DNA of 64,000 nucleotides. Origin: Haematobia irritans (Eukaryota > Arthropoda > Insecta > Diptera > Muscidae). Below, in pieces: positions 1 to 12,791 of the stretch. The notes beneath the pieces were generated by a model, which was given only the letters and a program-made list of their open reading frames with translations, had not been told where the DNA came from and ran no database searches. The number at the start of each line of letters is the position of its first letter. Positions within the stretch are counted from its first letter, which is position 1. Location of the stretch: NCBI RefSeq assembly GCF_050003625.1, contig NC_134400.1, forward strand, positions 189,439,726 to 189,503,725, read 5' to 3'. The position numbers and the translations under genes were made by a program.

Positions 1-152
1 CATGCTCATATAAAGATTATTTATTTTTAAATATAAATGGCCAGTCATTTATGTGGTTGGTGTAAGTTGAAGAGAGGTTTCTTAAGATTACCTTAAATAT
101 TTATAGATTTCTCATTGGAATTTTTGAATTTACACAATTTTTAATGATAATT

Positions 153-305
153 TCAAACGGACGGATGGACGGACATGCTTAGATCGACTCAGAATTTCCC
201 TACGACCCAGAATATATACTTTATGGGGTCTTGGAGCAATATTTCGATGTGTTACAAACGGAATGACAACGTTAATATTCCCGCCATCCTATGGTGGAGG
301 GTATA
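153..305 (+). repeat. Terminus of the GACGG/GGTGGAGGGTATA interspersed repeat
   Basis: This stretch carries the run ACGGACGGATGGACGGAC, then text matching 14845-14993 almost word for word (gatcgactcagaattt, atttcgatgtgttacaaacg, ggtggagggtata). It is therefore the 3' terminal part of the dispersed repeat seen nearly complete at 12838-14993 and inverted at 46108. No coding potential. Bases 1-152 hold nothing I recognise. Confidence 0.75.
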
Positions 306-360
306 ATAATATAGTAAACTAATACAAAAAAAGCAAATAAAATATATAAAATATTTGTTG

Positions 361-797
361 TTTTAAACTAGTGAGAAATAAAATTTTGGCAAAATTTTCA
401 ATAGAAATAAAATTTTGAGAAAAATTTCTATAGAAATAAAATTTTGATAAAATATTCTATAGAAATAAAATTTTGATAAAAATTTCTTAGACAAAAATTT
501 TAACAAAAATTTCTATAGAAATAAAAGTTTGATAGAAATAAAATTTTGACAACATTTTCTATAGAAACAAAAATTTTGATAAGATTTTCTATAGAAACAA
601 AAAATTTGACAAAATTTTCTATAGAAATAACATTTTGACAACATTTTTTATAGAAACAAAAATTTTGACAAAATTCTTTATAGAAACAAAAATTTTGATA
701 AAATTTTCTATAGAAACTAATATTTGGATAAAATTTTCTATAGAAAAAAAAATTTTGAAAAAAATTTTCTATAGAAATAAAATTTTGGAAAAATTTT
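361..797 (-). repeat. 29-bp repeat array, minus-type, about 15 units
   Basis: Degenerate tandem copies of the 29-bp unit, whose constant parts are TTTTGACAAAATTTT and the 12-bp palindrome TTTCTATAGAAA. Units here are more diverged than in the large arrays, with A-rich insertions. The right flank (gatattaatttaatttg, ggtccgctggttcgactgg) is shared with the flank of another minus-type array at 22030-22058, so both arrays probably sit in copies of the same larger element. Confidence 0.85.
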
Positions 798-1687
798 AAC
801 TTTTGGGTGATATTAATTTAATTTGAAAAATTGGTCCGCTGGTTCGACTGGTGTTCACTTCTGTGAGGTTGTACCTCACACCCACCTCAAAATCAAAGAG
901 ATATAGCACTTTACAATCAGCCACCCTGTAAGTACCATGCTTTTGGTTTGTGCCTTCGTTAGACAGCAAGAAAAAAGCAAACACACATTCAGAATTGTCA
1001 GACAAGACAATCTTTGGCTTTCACACAAAACCCAACGCTAATGTTTGTGGTTAATTTGACCAAAAATACCGGGGTGCTTTTTTCTTGTCCATAAGTTTGT
1101 GAAGGTATTTTTTCGAATTGATAGTTGGTAGGTAACAGCGATTATTGCGGTTTTCCAACTTGGTTTGTTTATGCTGCATATGGCAATACGAAATGCAGTC
1201 AAGCAACCCAGCAACAAGTCTTTAAAGGCCTATTGCAAGCTAGCTAATATTGGGCAATAGGTTTACCTATGATACAGGTCGAACTGTGAATATACTTAGA
1301 GCCAAGTGTATGTAGTTGGAGATCTTTAGATGCCAATGTATTTTCCAAATTTGGTTTGTCTTCTTTGCTTTGAAATTTTCGTCGGTGGGTAGATTATCTG
1401 TTTTATTGTTTGTTTTCTTTTCAAATCGTATTCCCGTTCCATATGAGTAATTTTACAAAATGCATACAGGTTTAAATTTTGCTATGGTCATATTAATCAA
1501 ATTAGTGGATATAAATCAAAAATAACCCTATGCTGTGATTGATTTCTATGGGAATTAAAATAAAATCTTCTACTAATCCAAAAGTCCCAAGGTAATGATT
1601 TGACGCCAATCAGATTTCGATCAAAGTTAGATAGTGTAGATACACGCAAAGAAATTTGCTAGAAGGCACGGCAGAAAAACCTTTGAA
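798..1687. other. No gene recognised between two 29-bp arrays
   Basis: AT-rich sequence without a convincing reading frame, RNA gene or inverted repeat. Its first about 60 bases match the array flank found again near 22030. The open frame at 796-1005 has no recognisable motif. Confidence 0.5.
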
Positions 1688-4600
1688 CCTGAAGGAGATA
1701 AATAAATTTTTGACAAAATTTTCTAAAGAAATAAAATTTTGACAAACTTTTCTAAAGAAATAAAATTTTGACAAACTTTTCCAAAGAAATAAAATTTTGA
1801 CAAAATTTTGTATAGAAATAAAATTTTGACACAATTTTCTAAAGAAATAAAATTTTGACAAAATTTTCTAAAGAAATAAAATTTCGACAAATTTTTCTAT
1901 AGAAATAAAATTTTGACAAAATTTTCTACAGAAAAAAATTTTGACAAAATTTTCTAAAGAAATAAAATTTTGACAAAATTTTCTAAAGAAATAAAATTTT
2001 GACACAATTTTCTAAAGAAATAAAATTTTGACAAAATTTTCTATAGAAATAAAATTTTTACAAAAATTTTCTATAGAAATAAAATTTTAATAAAATTCTC
2101 CAAAGAAATAAAAATACGAAATATTTTCTAACGAAATAAAATTTTGACAAAATTTTCTAAAGAAATAAAATTTTGACAAAATTTTCTATAGAAATAAAAT
2201 TTTGAAAACATTTTCTAAAGAAATAAAATTTTGATAAACTTTCCTAAGAAATAAAATTTTGACAAAATTTTCTATAGAAATAAAATTTTATTAAAACTCT
2301 CTATAGAAATAACGTTTTGACTAAATATTCTATAGAAATAAAATTTTGACAACATTTACTATAGAAATAAAATTTAGATAAAATTTTCCAAAGAAATAAA
2401 ATTTTGAAAAATTTTCTAAAGAAATAAAATTTTTACAAAAATTTTCTATAGAAATAGAATTTTTACAAAATTTTCTAAAAAAAATAAAATTTTGACAAAA
2501 TTTTTTATAGAAATAAATTTTTGACAAAATTTTCTAACGAAATAAAATTTTGACAAATTTTTCTAAAGAAATAAAATTTTGACAAAATTTTCTATAAAAT
2601 AAAATTTTGACAAAATTTTCCAGAGAAATAAAATTTTGAAAAATTTTCTAAAGAAATAAAATTTTGACAAAATTTTCTCAAGAAATAAAATTTTGACAAA
2701 CTTTTCTAAAGAAATAAAATTTTGACAAAATTTTCTATAGAAATAAAATTTTAACAAATATGTTTATACAAATAAAATTTTGACAAAAGTTTCTATAGAA
2801 ATAAAATTTTGACAAAATTTTCTACAGAAATAAAATGTTGACAACATTTTTTATAGAAATAAAATTTTGAAAACATTTTCTATAGAAATAAAATATTTAC
2901 AAAAATTTTCTATAGAAATAAAATTTTGACAAAATTTTCTATAGAAATAAAATTTTTATAAACAGTTTCTATAGAAATAAAATTTGGAAAAAAATTCCTA
3001 TAGAAATAAAATTTTGACAAAATTTTCTATAGAAATAAAAATTTGACAAACTTTTCTAAAGAAATAAAATTTTGACAAAATTTTCTATAGAAATAAAATT
3101 TTAACAAATATGTTTATACAAATAAAATTTTGACAAAAGTTTCTATAGAAATAAAATTTTGACAAAATTTTCTATAGAAATAAAATTTTGACAAAATTTT
3201 GTATAGAAATAAAATTTTGGCAACATTTTCTATAATAATACATTTTGACAACATTTTCTATAGAAATAAAATTTTGACAACATTTTCTATAGAAATAAAA
3301 GAAATACAATTTTGAAAATATTTTCTATAGAAATACATTTTGACAACATTTTCAATAGAAAAAAAAAATTGACAACATTTTCTATAGAAATAAAATTTTG
3401 ACAAAATTTTCTAAAAAAATAAAATTTTGACAAAATTTTTTATAGAAATAAAATTTTGACAAAATTTTCTATAGAAGTAAGTTTTGACAAAATTTTGTGT
3501 AGAAATAAAATTTTGACAAAATTTTCTATAGAAATAAGATGTTTACAAAAATGTTCTATAAAAATAAAATTTTAATAAAATTCTCTATAGAAATAACATT
3601 TTGACAAACCTTTCTATAGAAATAAAATTTTGCCAAAATTTTCTATAGAAATAAAGTTTTGAAAACATTTTCTTAAGAAATAAAATTTTATCAAACTTTT
3701 CTAAAAAAATAAAATTTTGATAAAATTTTCTATAGAAATAAAATACTTGACAAAATTTTCTATAGAAACAAAATTTTGACAAAATTTTCTAAAGAAATAA
3801 AATTTTGAAAAAAATTTCTATAGAAATAAAATTTTAACAAATATGTTTATAAAAATAAAATTTTGACAAAAGTCTCTATAGAAATACAATTTTTACAAAA
3901 ATTTTCTATAGAAATAAAATTTTAATAAAATTCTCTATAGAAATAACATTTTGACAAACATTTCTATAGAAATGAAATTTTGACAAATTTTCTAATGAAA
4001 TAAAATTTTAACAAAATTTTCTATAGAAATAAAAGATTGGCAACATTTTCTATAGAAATACATTTTGACAAAATTTTCTATAGAAATAAAATATTTGGCA
4101 AAATTTTCTATAGAAATAAAATTTTTACAAAAATTTTCTGTAGAAATAAAATTTTAATAAAATTCTCTACATAAACAATATCTTTCTTTCTAACAAATCT
4201 TTCTATAGAAAGAAAATTTTGCCAAAATTTTCTATAAAAATAAAATTTTGGCAACATTTTCTATAGAAATACATTTTGACAAAATTTTCTATAGAAATAA
4301 AATTTTGAAAACATTTTCTAAAGAAATAAAATTTTGACAAACTTTTCTAAAGAAATAAAATTTTGACAAAATTTTCTATAGAAATAAAATATTTGACAAA
4401 ATTTTCTAAAGAAATAAAATTTTGCAAACTTTTCTATAGAAATAACATTTTGACAAAATTTTCTAAAGAGTTAAATTTTAACAAATATGTTTATAAAAAT
4501 AAAATTTGGACAAAATTTTCTAAAGAAATAAAATTTTGAAAAAAAAATTTAAAGAAATAAAATTTTGACAAAAAAATATGTTTATAAAAATAAAATTTTG

Positions 4601-5188
4601 ACAAAATTTTATATGGAAATAAAATTTTGACAACATTTTCGATAGAAATAAAATTTTGACAAAATTTTCTATAAGAATAAAATTTTTACAAAAATTTTCT
4701 ATAGAAATAAAATTTTGGCAAAATTTTCTATAGAAAAAAATATTGACAAAATTTTTTATAGAAATAAAATTTTGACAAAATTTTCTATAGAAATAAAATT
4801 TTCTATAGAAATAAAATTTTGAAAAAATTTTCTATAGAAATAAAATTTTGACAAAATTTTCTATAGAAATAAAATTTTGACAAAATTTTCTATGGAAAGA
4901 AAATTTGACAAAATTTTCTATAGAAATAAAATTTTGACAAAATTTTCAGTAGAAATAAAATTTTGACAAAATTTGCTATAGAAATAAAAGTTTTACAAAC
5001 ATTTTCTGTAGAAATAAAATTTTGACAAAATTTTCGATAGAAATAAAAGTTTTACAAACATTTTCTGTAGAAATAAAATTTTGACAAAATTTTCGATAGA
5101 AATAAAATTTTGACAAAATTTTCGATAGAAATAAAATTTTGACAAAATTTTCGATAGAAATAAAATTTTGACAAAATTTTGTATATAA
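1688..5188 (-). repeat. 29-bp repeat array, minus-type, about 120 units
   Basis: A 3.5 kb run of the 29-bp unit with frequent single-base variants (tctaaagaaa against tctatagaaa; gacaacattt against gacaaaattt). A variant block with acaaatatgtttataca occurs at about 2753 and again 350 bp later at about 3103, a duplication of about 12 units; related variants recur near 3838, 4480 and 4575. Open frames made of repeating FCQNFISIEN-like peptides inside it arise because 29 is not divisible by three and one frame lacks stops; they are not genes. Confidence 0.95.
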
Positions 5189-6239
5189 ATCTTTGGCAGG
5201 TAAACACGATCATTTTGTTTTTTCAAAAAGTGCTCTATTTGGAATGACTTCTTATTGAAGAAACCAAATTCGGTTGAATGTAATACATATCATAAACCCT
5301 AAATCTCAATAATTTTGCACTTTATACTGATGCTATTAATGCTATTTTTCTTAACATAAGTTGTTTGCCAGTGTACTTTTTTCATATTCCCCCTAAAAAA
5401 ATCGAGACTTTTCATGTTATTACCTAATAGCACTCGTATGGTCAATTCAATCGTTAACGTTGAGGAAATCAAACATGTTTCAGAAAATTTCCATTTTCAC
5501 AAATGCAACTATTTGAAGGTTGTTTTAAAACATTTCTGGTTTTCCTCATATGAAGCCAAAACGTAGTCTACTACATCTTTGTCAATTCTGATTCTAAGAC
5601 AGTCACTTTACACAGCAAATAAAAGCCAGTTTGTTTAACGACCATTGCAATTGCAACATTTGTTTAGATATTATCTCATATTAAATGTTAATGACAATTT
5701 GTCTTAATTTACTCTACATGGACAATTAAAAATTACTTTAGCTAGAAAAAATAATAAAAATAGGCTTAAAATTATTGAAGTCGTATATGCTACAAACCAA
5801 AGTAACCAACAACTCATATAAGAAATTCATATGCATTTTAGCTAGCGAAATTTTCATAGGGACGATGTTATCGACATTAACATTTTTTTAAGAGTAAGGA
5901 ACATGTGGAAACCAATTTTCAGTTTATAAATCAGACACAAGCCTCAAAAAATGTTTTATTTAATGAAATGATTATCTTTGCCTCTGTATACTACGTAAGC
6001 CATAGACATTAAGCTACCTCTTCCAGCAATCGAAAATAGGCAAGAAAACAAAAAAGCGCAAAATTAATCTAAAATAAACGAACTATTGTTAATCATTTCG
6101 TTTTGTGCTACAAGACAGTTCAACAATTAACAAAAAACGTGTGTGACTTTAATCTTTTTATGATGCGAATTGAATAGAAATATGAACTCTATAGCCACCG
6201 ACTGACAGATCTGGACATGTCAACTATTTATAACGAAGT
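5189..6239. other. Gene-free AT-rich spacer
   Basis: About 1 kb of low-GC sequence between a 29-bp array and a MITE remnant. I see no open frame over 60 codons, no splice-flanked exon and no RNA gene. Confidence 0.5.
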
Positions 6240-6478
6240 TGGTGATTAATTATTGAAGTCATTTAAAGTGATCCTATACAAAGTATTGCTGAATTACAAA
6301 AATAATTGGTTTAACATATTTTTTTAATTGAAACTAAAATCAATCACATAAATTAATAACATCAATTATTTTTTTTAATTGACATCTGTGATTGGATACT
6401 GTAATTTTCGTGATTGAAATAATTTCAATTAAAAATTAATTTCGTTATTGAAAACAAACAAATATGTTTTTCTGTGTA
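6240..6478. mobile_element. Remnant of a CACA-type AT-rich inverted-repeat element
   Basis: Rich in the words AATTGATT, TTTAATTGA and CAATCAC that fill the better preserved elements at 9153-11253 and 45027-45285, and it ends in gtttttctgtgta, resembling their right terminus. The left end is lost. No coding potential. Confidence 0.5.
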
Positions 6479-6481
6479 TGC

Positions 6482-6678
6482 TAGGTTAGGTTAGTAATAT
6501 TCTGTATTGTGATACCATATTCTGTATTGTGGTATCAGAGAAGAGAGAAGTTCTCTTATCAATGAGTGCTGCCCGATTGTATATTTCGCTCAATGATAAG
6601 GGACACCCATTTTATAGCCGAGTGCGAGAACGCTACTTACAGAAACTTTGAAACACTCAAAAATATCACCAGCATCAC
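6482..6678 (-). repeat. Degenerate tRNA-derived SINE, 3' part
   Basis: Matches the body of the SINE at 50842-51182 with many changes: ggttaggtta tail, ttgtgataccata, gagagaagttctctta, gagtgctgcccgat, tttatagccgagt, gaaactttgaaacactcaaaaat, accagcat. The tRNA-like head is missing. It is followed by caccgctatggttg-like sequence resembling one end of the inverted-repeat element at 52875-53304. Confidence 0.75.
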
Positions 6679-6711
6679 CTACCGCTATGGTTGTGTTTAC
6701 ACATCGACTCA

Positions 6712-9152
6712 TAAAAATTTGTTAAAATCTATTTCTATAGAAAATTTTATTAACATTTTATTTCTATAGAAAATTTTATTAACATTTTATTTCTATAGAA
6801 AATTTTGTCAAAATTTTATTTCTATAGAAAATTGTGTCAAAATTTTATTTCTATAAAAAATTGTGTCAAAATTTTATTTCTGTAGAAAATTTTGTCAAAA
6901 TTTTATTTCTATAGAAAATTTTGTTAAAATTTTATTTCTATAGAACAATTTGTTAAAATTTTATTTTTATAGAAAATTTTGTCAAATTTTTATTTCTATA
7001 GAAAATTTTGTCAAAATTTTATTTCTATAGAAAATTTTGTCAAAATTTTATTTCTATAGAAAATTTTGGTAAAATTTTATTTCTATAGAAAATTTTGTCA
7101 AAATTTTATTTCTATAGAAAATTTTGTTAAAATTTTATTTCTATAGAAAATTTTGTCAAAATTTTATTTCTATAGAAAATTTGTCAAAATTTTATTTCTA
7201 TACAAAATTTTGTTAAAATTGTATTTCTATAGAATTTTTTGTCAAAACTTTATTTCTATAGAAAATTGTGTCAAAATTTTATTTCTCTAGAACAATTTGT
7301 TAAAATTTTATTTCTATAGAAAATTGTGTCAAAATTTTATTTCTATAGATAATTTTGTCAAAATTTTATTTCTATAGAAAATTTTGTCAAAATTTTATTT
7401 CTATAGAAAATTTTGTCAAAATTTTATTTCTATAAAAAAATTTTGTCAACATTTTATTTCTATAGATAATTTTGTCAAAATTTTATTTCTATAGAAAATT
7501 GTGTCAAAATTTCTATTTCTATAGAAAATTTTGTCAAAATTTTATTTATTTAGAAAATTTTGTCAAAAGTTGTATTTCTATAGAAAATTTTGTCCAAATT
7601 TTATTTCTATAGAAAATTGTGTCAAAATTTTATTTCTATAGAAAATTTTGTCAAAATTTTATTTCTATAGATAATTTTGTCAAAATTTTATTTCTATAAA
7701 AAATTTTGTCAAAATTTTATTTCCATACAATTTTTTGTCAAAATTTTATTTCTATGGAAAATTTTGTTAAAATTTTATTTCTATAAAAAATTCTGTCAAC
7801 ATTTTATTTCTATAGAAAATTTTGTCAAAATTTTATTTCTATGGAAAATTTTGTCAAAATTTTATTTCTATAGAAAATTTTGTCAAAATTTTATTTCTAT
7901 GGAAAATTTTGTCAAAATTTTATTTCTATGGAAAATTTTGTCAAAATTTTATTTCTATAGAAATTTTTGTCAAAATTTTATTTCTATAGAAAATTTTGTA
8001 AAAATTTTATTTCTATAGAAAATTTTATCAATATTTTACTTCTGTAGAAAATTTGTTAAAATTTTATTTCTATAGAAAATTTTGTCGAAATTGTATTTCT
8101 ATAGAAAATTTTTGTCAAAGTTTTATTTCTATAGAAAATTTTATCAAAATTTTATTTCTATAGAAAATTTTGTTAAAATTTTATTTCTATAGAAAATTTT
8201 GTAAAAATTTTATTTCTATAGAAAATTTTGTCAAAATTTTATTTCTATGGAAAATTTTGTCAAAATTTTATTTCTAAAGAAAATTTTGTCAACATTTTAT
8301 TTCTATATTCAAATTTGTTAAAATTTTATTTCTATGGAAAATGTGAAAATTTTATTTCTATAGAAAATTTTGTCAAAATTTTATATCTTTAGAAAATTTC
8401 TGTCAAAATTTTATTTCTATATAAAATTTTATCAAAATTTTATTTTCATAAAAAATTTTTTAAAATCTTATTTCTATAGAAAATTTTGTCAAAATTTTAT
8501 TTCTATAGCAAATTTTGTCAAAATTTTATTTCTATAGATAATTTTGTCAAAATTTTATTTCTATAGAAAATTTTGTCAAAATTTTATTTCTATAGAAAAA
8601 TTTGTCAAAATTTTATTTGTATAGAAAATTTTGTCAAAATGTTATTTCTATAGAAATTTTTGTCAAAATTTTATTTCTATAGAAAATTTTGTCAAAATTG
8701 TATTTCTATAGAAAATTTTGTCAAAATTTTATTTCTATAGAGATTTTTGTCAAAATTTTATTTCTATAGAAAATTTTATTTCTATAGAATATTTTATTTC
8801 TATAGAAAATTTTGTCAAAATTTTATTTCTATAGACAATTTTGTCAAAATTTTATTTCTATAGAAAATTGTGTCGAAATTTTATTTCTATAGAAAATTTT
8901 GTCAAAATTTTATTTCTATAGAAAATTTTGTCGAATTTTTATTTCTATAGAAAATTTTCTCAAAATTTTATTTCTATAGAAAATTGTGTCAAAATTTTAT
9001 TTCTATAGAAAATTTAGTCAAAATTTTATATATATGGAAAATTTTGTTAAAATTTTATTTCTATAGAAAATTTTGTCAAAATTTTATTTCAATAGAAAAT
9101 TGTGTCAAAATTTTATTTCTATAGAAAATTGTGTCAAAATTTTATTTCTATA
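6712..9152 (+). repeat. 29-bp repeat array, plus-type, about 84 units (left part)
   Basis: The unit reads in the orientation TTTTGTCAAAATTTTA then TTTCTATAG. The array is interrupted at a TA inside one unit by the 2.1 kb element at 9153-11253 and continues at 11254. Variants include tatagataatttt, tatggaaaatttt and tttgttaaaatttt. Long open frames such as 7677-8018 are by-products of the 29-bp period. Confidence 0.95.
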
Positions 9153-11253
9153 CACACAAAAAATTATCACCAAAATTTTTTCAATTAAACAGTTAATTGA
9201 ATTTGGAAACGGATTCAATTAATATGTTAATTGATTCAATTAATTATTTAATCAAATCCGAATAAAAACCAATTAAAAAAATGATTGATATTTGTTACGT
9301 TTCCAATTAAAATATTGATTGATTCAATCAATTTGTTAATCAATTCGGAAATAATTTTCAATTACAAACGTGATTGAAATTTTTTCCGTTTCCAATTACA
9401 CATGTGATTGATCCAATCACCTTTGTGATTGAAACTGAATAATTTTGAGCAATGGAAAGAGCGAAAAGAGAACAAGAGAATGTGTATTTATTCAACAATG
9501 TATGATGGAGAGATCAGTCTGTGGAAGTAACTCGTAACGAATGGTTGGGTTTTTGTTTTTCGCGTAAATTGAAAAACATGATTGGCGACATTCTGTCTGC
9601 TGCATTCAAAAAGTGTGCATAAATATTTTGAACGCAACAACAAATCATAGCAAAGGGTTGAAATAAATAAAGTGTGCAACAACAAACGGACACGTGGTAA
9701 AGGTTTGAAAAAAACGCATTTGAAATTACCTGTGTTTGTGTTTTGTGGTATTGTAAAAATGGAAAACAATCTACGTTTATTGAAAGTAAGAATTTGTGAA
9801 ATGTGAATACCGTTTTCCATTGAAGCCTGTTTACATTAAACGGACTAAAATAATATATTTTTTATTCATTTCTTTTAGTGACCAATTTTATTTCGTGAAA
9901 TTGACCAATCAATCCCATCAACTCCATCATTTTATCAAATATATAATAATATGTTTGCAATAAAAAAAGTGGGTACCGTATTGATCTTTTAAAATTATAA
10001 ATTTTTTTTCACTCCTAGTTTTCTTAAAACCAAGAGCGGTATGGGTTTGTTGGAAGATTCACCTTGAAGTTGCGAAGTAGCGTAGGCATTATATTGCATT
10101 TTTGTTTTACCTGTCTTTTTCAGTTTGAACCCAAGTAGAGAGCAGTATATCTGGTATATAAACTAATGAGCTGAATTATGTAATGGTAAAAAAGTTCTTT
10201 CTTTTGGATTTAAAAATATGAAAAATATCCGATAATAATAAAAATATGTATTTTCCATTTATATTTTTTTCTATTTCCAGAATTTGCAAAGTTTGATGAT
10301 ACTTACCAAATATTACATTGCTTTCCAATTATTTTTGTCTTTGATTGGTTAAAATTTTAATAGACGATTTTAATGTGTGGAAATTTTGGAAAGGAATTGT
10401 TACTAAAATTAAATTACCGAGCTCCTTAATACACCTTTTTATGCTAAAAGACTACAACTGCAAAAGAAGATTATAAATCTGCAACCTGGAACTAAGAATT
10501 GAACTTGATATTCTATACAGGTAATGTTTAACAAAATTAACTTTTAATTGAACAAAATTAAATTCGAATTATTCTGTTTACTTTCAGAAAAACTAATTTA
10601 GCTTACAGGCTGCTGATTTATTGGAAATCTAGGCGCATCTACATATTAGAAGGAACATGCTAACATGGTTATTATTATAAGGAAGATAGTGATTTATATA
10701 ATTTATTTTTTCACCCTATAGTTGTTATTGATAGTAGTTGTATTTGTAAGTTATGTTAGAACAAAACACAAATGACAAGAACCAAATTTATTTGTCTATT
10801 GCATAATTCAAAAAATAATAAAATATTAAATATGTTTTATAAGAAACACATATTTTCTTTTATTTCAAAAGAAAAAAAACTAAATACGATTTTGGGGTCG
10901 CAATATATAAATTTTTTGATCGAAATTTATAGCCAATTTCAATTAATTATTTAATTGAATGAATCAAATAATTGATTGATTTTTGTCGCGAAATTAATTA
11001 AAATTTTAATTGATTCAATTAAAACTGTGATTGAATTTTATGTTAAAAATCAATCACGTTTTTAATTGATTCAATCACACAATTAATTGATTCCGTGACA
11101 AAAGTCAATTAAATTTTTAATTAAAAATCTTGTTGGTTTTCAATCAAAATGGGTGATTGATACTATCATTTTCGTGATTGAAGACATTTCAATTAAAAAA
11201 ATGATTGAATCCGCGATTTTCGTGATTGAAATCAAAAAATTTTTTTTTGTGTG
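9153..11253. mobile_element. CACA-type inverted-repeat element inserted at TA in the 29-bp array
   Basis: Begins CACACAAAAAATT and ends AATTTTTTTTTGTGTG, short imperfect inverted termini, flanked by TA on both sides (9151-9152 and 11254-11255). Removing it restores a normal array unit (atttctaTAgataatttt), a variant seen elsewhere in the same array. The outer 250-300 bases on each side are filled with AATTGATTCAATTAA-like words; the middle about 1.6 kb is unrelated AT-rich sequence with no transposase. The open frame at 9488-9820 (minus) has no recognisable domain. A TA duplication fits a Tc1/mariner or pogo-type mobilising transposase, which is inference. Confidence 0.8.
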
Positions 11254-11612
11254 TAGATAATTTTGTGAACATTTTATTTCTATAGAAAATTTTTGATAAA
11301 ATTTTATGTTTATTCAAAATTTTGCAAAATTTTATTTCTATAGAAAAATTTGTTAAAATCTTATTTTCATAGAAATTTTTTTCTGAATTTTATTTATATA
11401 GAAAATTTTGTTAAAATTTTATTTCTATAGCAAATTTTGTCAAAATTTTATTTCTATAGAAAATTTTGTCAAAATTTTATTTCTATAGAAAAATTTGTGA
11501 AAATTTTATTTCTATAGAAAAATTTGTGAAAATTTTATTTCTATAGAAAATTTTGTCAAAGTTTTATTTCTATAGAACATTTTGTAAAAATTTTATATCG
11601 AGAGAACATTTT
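11254..11612 (+). repeat. 29-bp repeat array, plus-type, right part
   Basis: About 12 units continuing the array at 6712-9152 after the insertion. Units become irregular toward the right end (ttatatcgagagaacattttt) before the terminal sequence at 11613-11653. Confidence 0.9.
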
Positions 11613-11653
11613 TGTACCAATTTTGAACCGATCGGACCGAAATGGCAACCCTG
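11613..11653 (+). other. Right terminus of the 29-bp-array element (CCGATCGGAC…GGCAACCCTG)
   Basis: The array ends in ttttgaaCCGATCGGACC followed by gaaaTGGCAACCCTG. The same block occurs inverted at the edge of another array at 21516-21545 (CAGGGTTGCCATTTTGG then CCGATCGGAC). The other side of other arrays carries CATGGTTGCCACTCGAG (46772-46788). CAGGGTTGCCA and CATGGTTGCCA would be matching terminal inverted repeats of hAT type. Confidence 0.6.
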
Positions 11654-12791
11654 CTAATATTTACAAGTATCACACACACATCAAATGTTTCCATCTATTA
11701 TACGACACTTCGTTTTGCCATACCATCATCGTTTGTTGGCAATTGTAGGTAAATAAATTAGCAAATTTAGCTTCTTACAACATACCAGAAACACATAAAT
11801 GTTAATTTCGAAAAAAAACAACAACTTAACATTTGAAAGACAACAAACTACCAACAGCAAGTAAACTAACAGACAATTAGGCAGATGTTTGGTCGCTTGT
11901 AAATGATAAATGGCCATTAATTTTAAGCCATACATAAGATGAAGTTTAAAGCTAATGCCATTACTATACAAGACAAGATAAAGCATACCACGAGACATTG
12001 ATAATATTAAGCATTGGCATCCCTGGAACCCTATACAGATTACTATCAATTCGTAATGGCTATAATTAATACTATGTACGTGAAGGATATCGCAAGAAAA
12101 AAAACTTTTGTAAAAAAAAACATTTTCTGGCTATGATTCATTTATACGCTCCATAGAAATACCTCATAGTTTAAATTGAACTCATTTTGTTCGATTCCAT
12201 TTATCTTAAGGTTAAGCATTATTATATCGATCTTTTGTTGCGATGACTCCGACATCAAATTCCTGTCATCACCTCATTCCGTTGTAGGTCCAATGGACCA
12301 AGCCCAACAATAGAGAAGTATGGATTTTCAGTACCATCTTTGTTTTCAGAGATGACTTAAAATAAAAATTTACGTGACTTTCAATTTTTTTACTTTATTA
12401 TTTTTTATTTTGTTTTTATATTACCTCAGTACTACTGCTTTTTGTTTTTTTTTTATGGTATGGTGAGCATCATCAATTACTATCCATTGGCTGTGGATTA
12501 TGGGTATTTTTCGAAAAGACAAAAAAAACAGATTTATCTCTGAAACAAATATTTGTTTAATGATGATAGCAAAGGAATATCTCGTAATTTTATTTATTGT
12601 CGAAATGGTTATACGAGGATGGCTACGAAATGTAATTTGATGCCTTGACTTGGATAAAATCTTTCCTTGTGAGCTGTCATTCGAAAGCCCTCTAAGTACG
12701 GATTTTGCAATCGAAATTTTTCTTCAGACAATGTTATCGATTGCGAAATATTTAATTTAAGCTCGGTATACAGTTCTTACGAAAATTACCA
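11654..12791. other. No gene recognised
   Basis: About 1.1 kb of AT-rich sequence. The open frame at 11726-12049 (minus, about 107 codons) is hydrophobic and Leu/Cys-rich but has no recognisable motif or splice context, so I do not call it. Confidence 0.45.

Noticed and set aside
7677..8018. Long open frames with repeating FCQNFISIEN / FVKILFLWKI peptides (also at 35768, 39157, 39627, 19469, 60956 and others)
   Set aside because: They are translations of the 29-bp repeat. Three units make 87 bp = 29 codons and one frame lacks stops, so long frames arise by chance; the predicted starts are mostly TTG inside a unit.
9740..9795. A possible tiny exon (MENNLRLLK followed by gtaaga) inside the CACA-type element
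   Set aside because: Only nine codons, and the next acceptor-like site at about 9880 gives an immediate stop; too weak to support.
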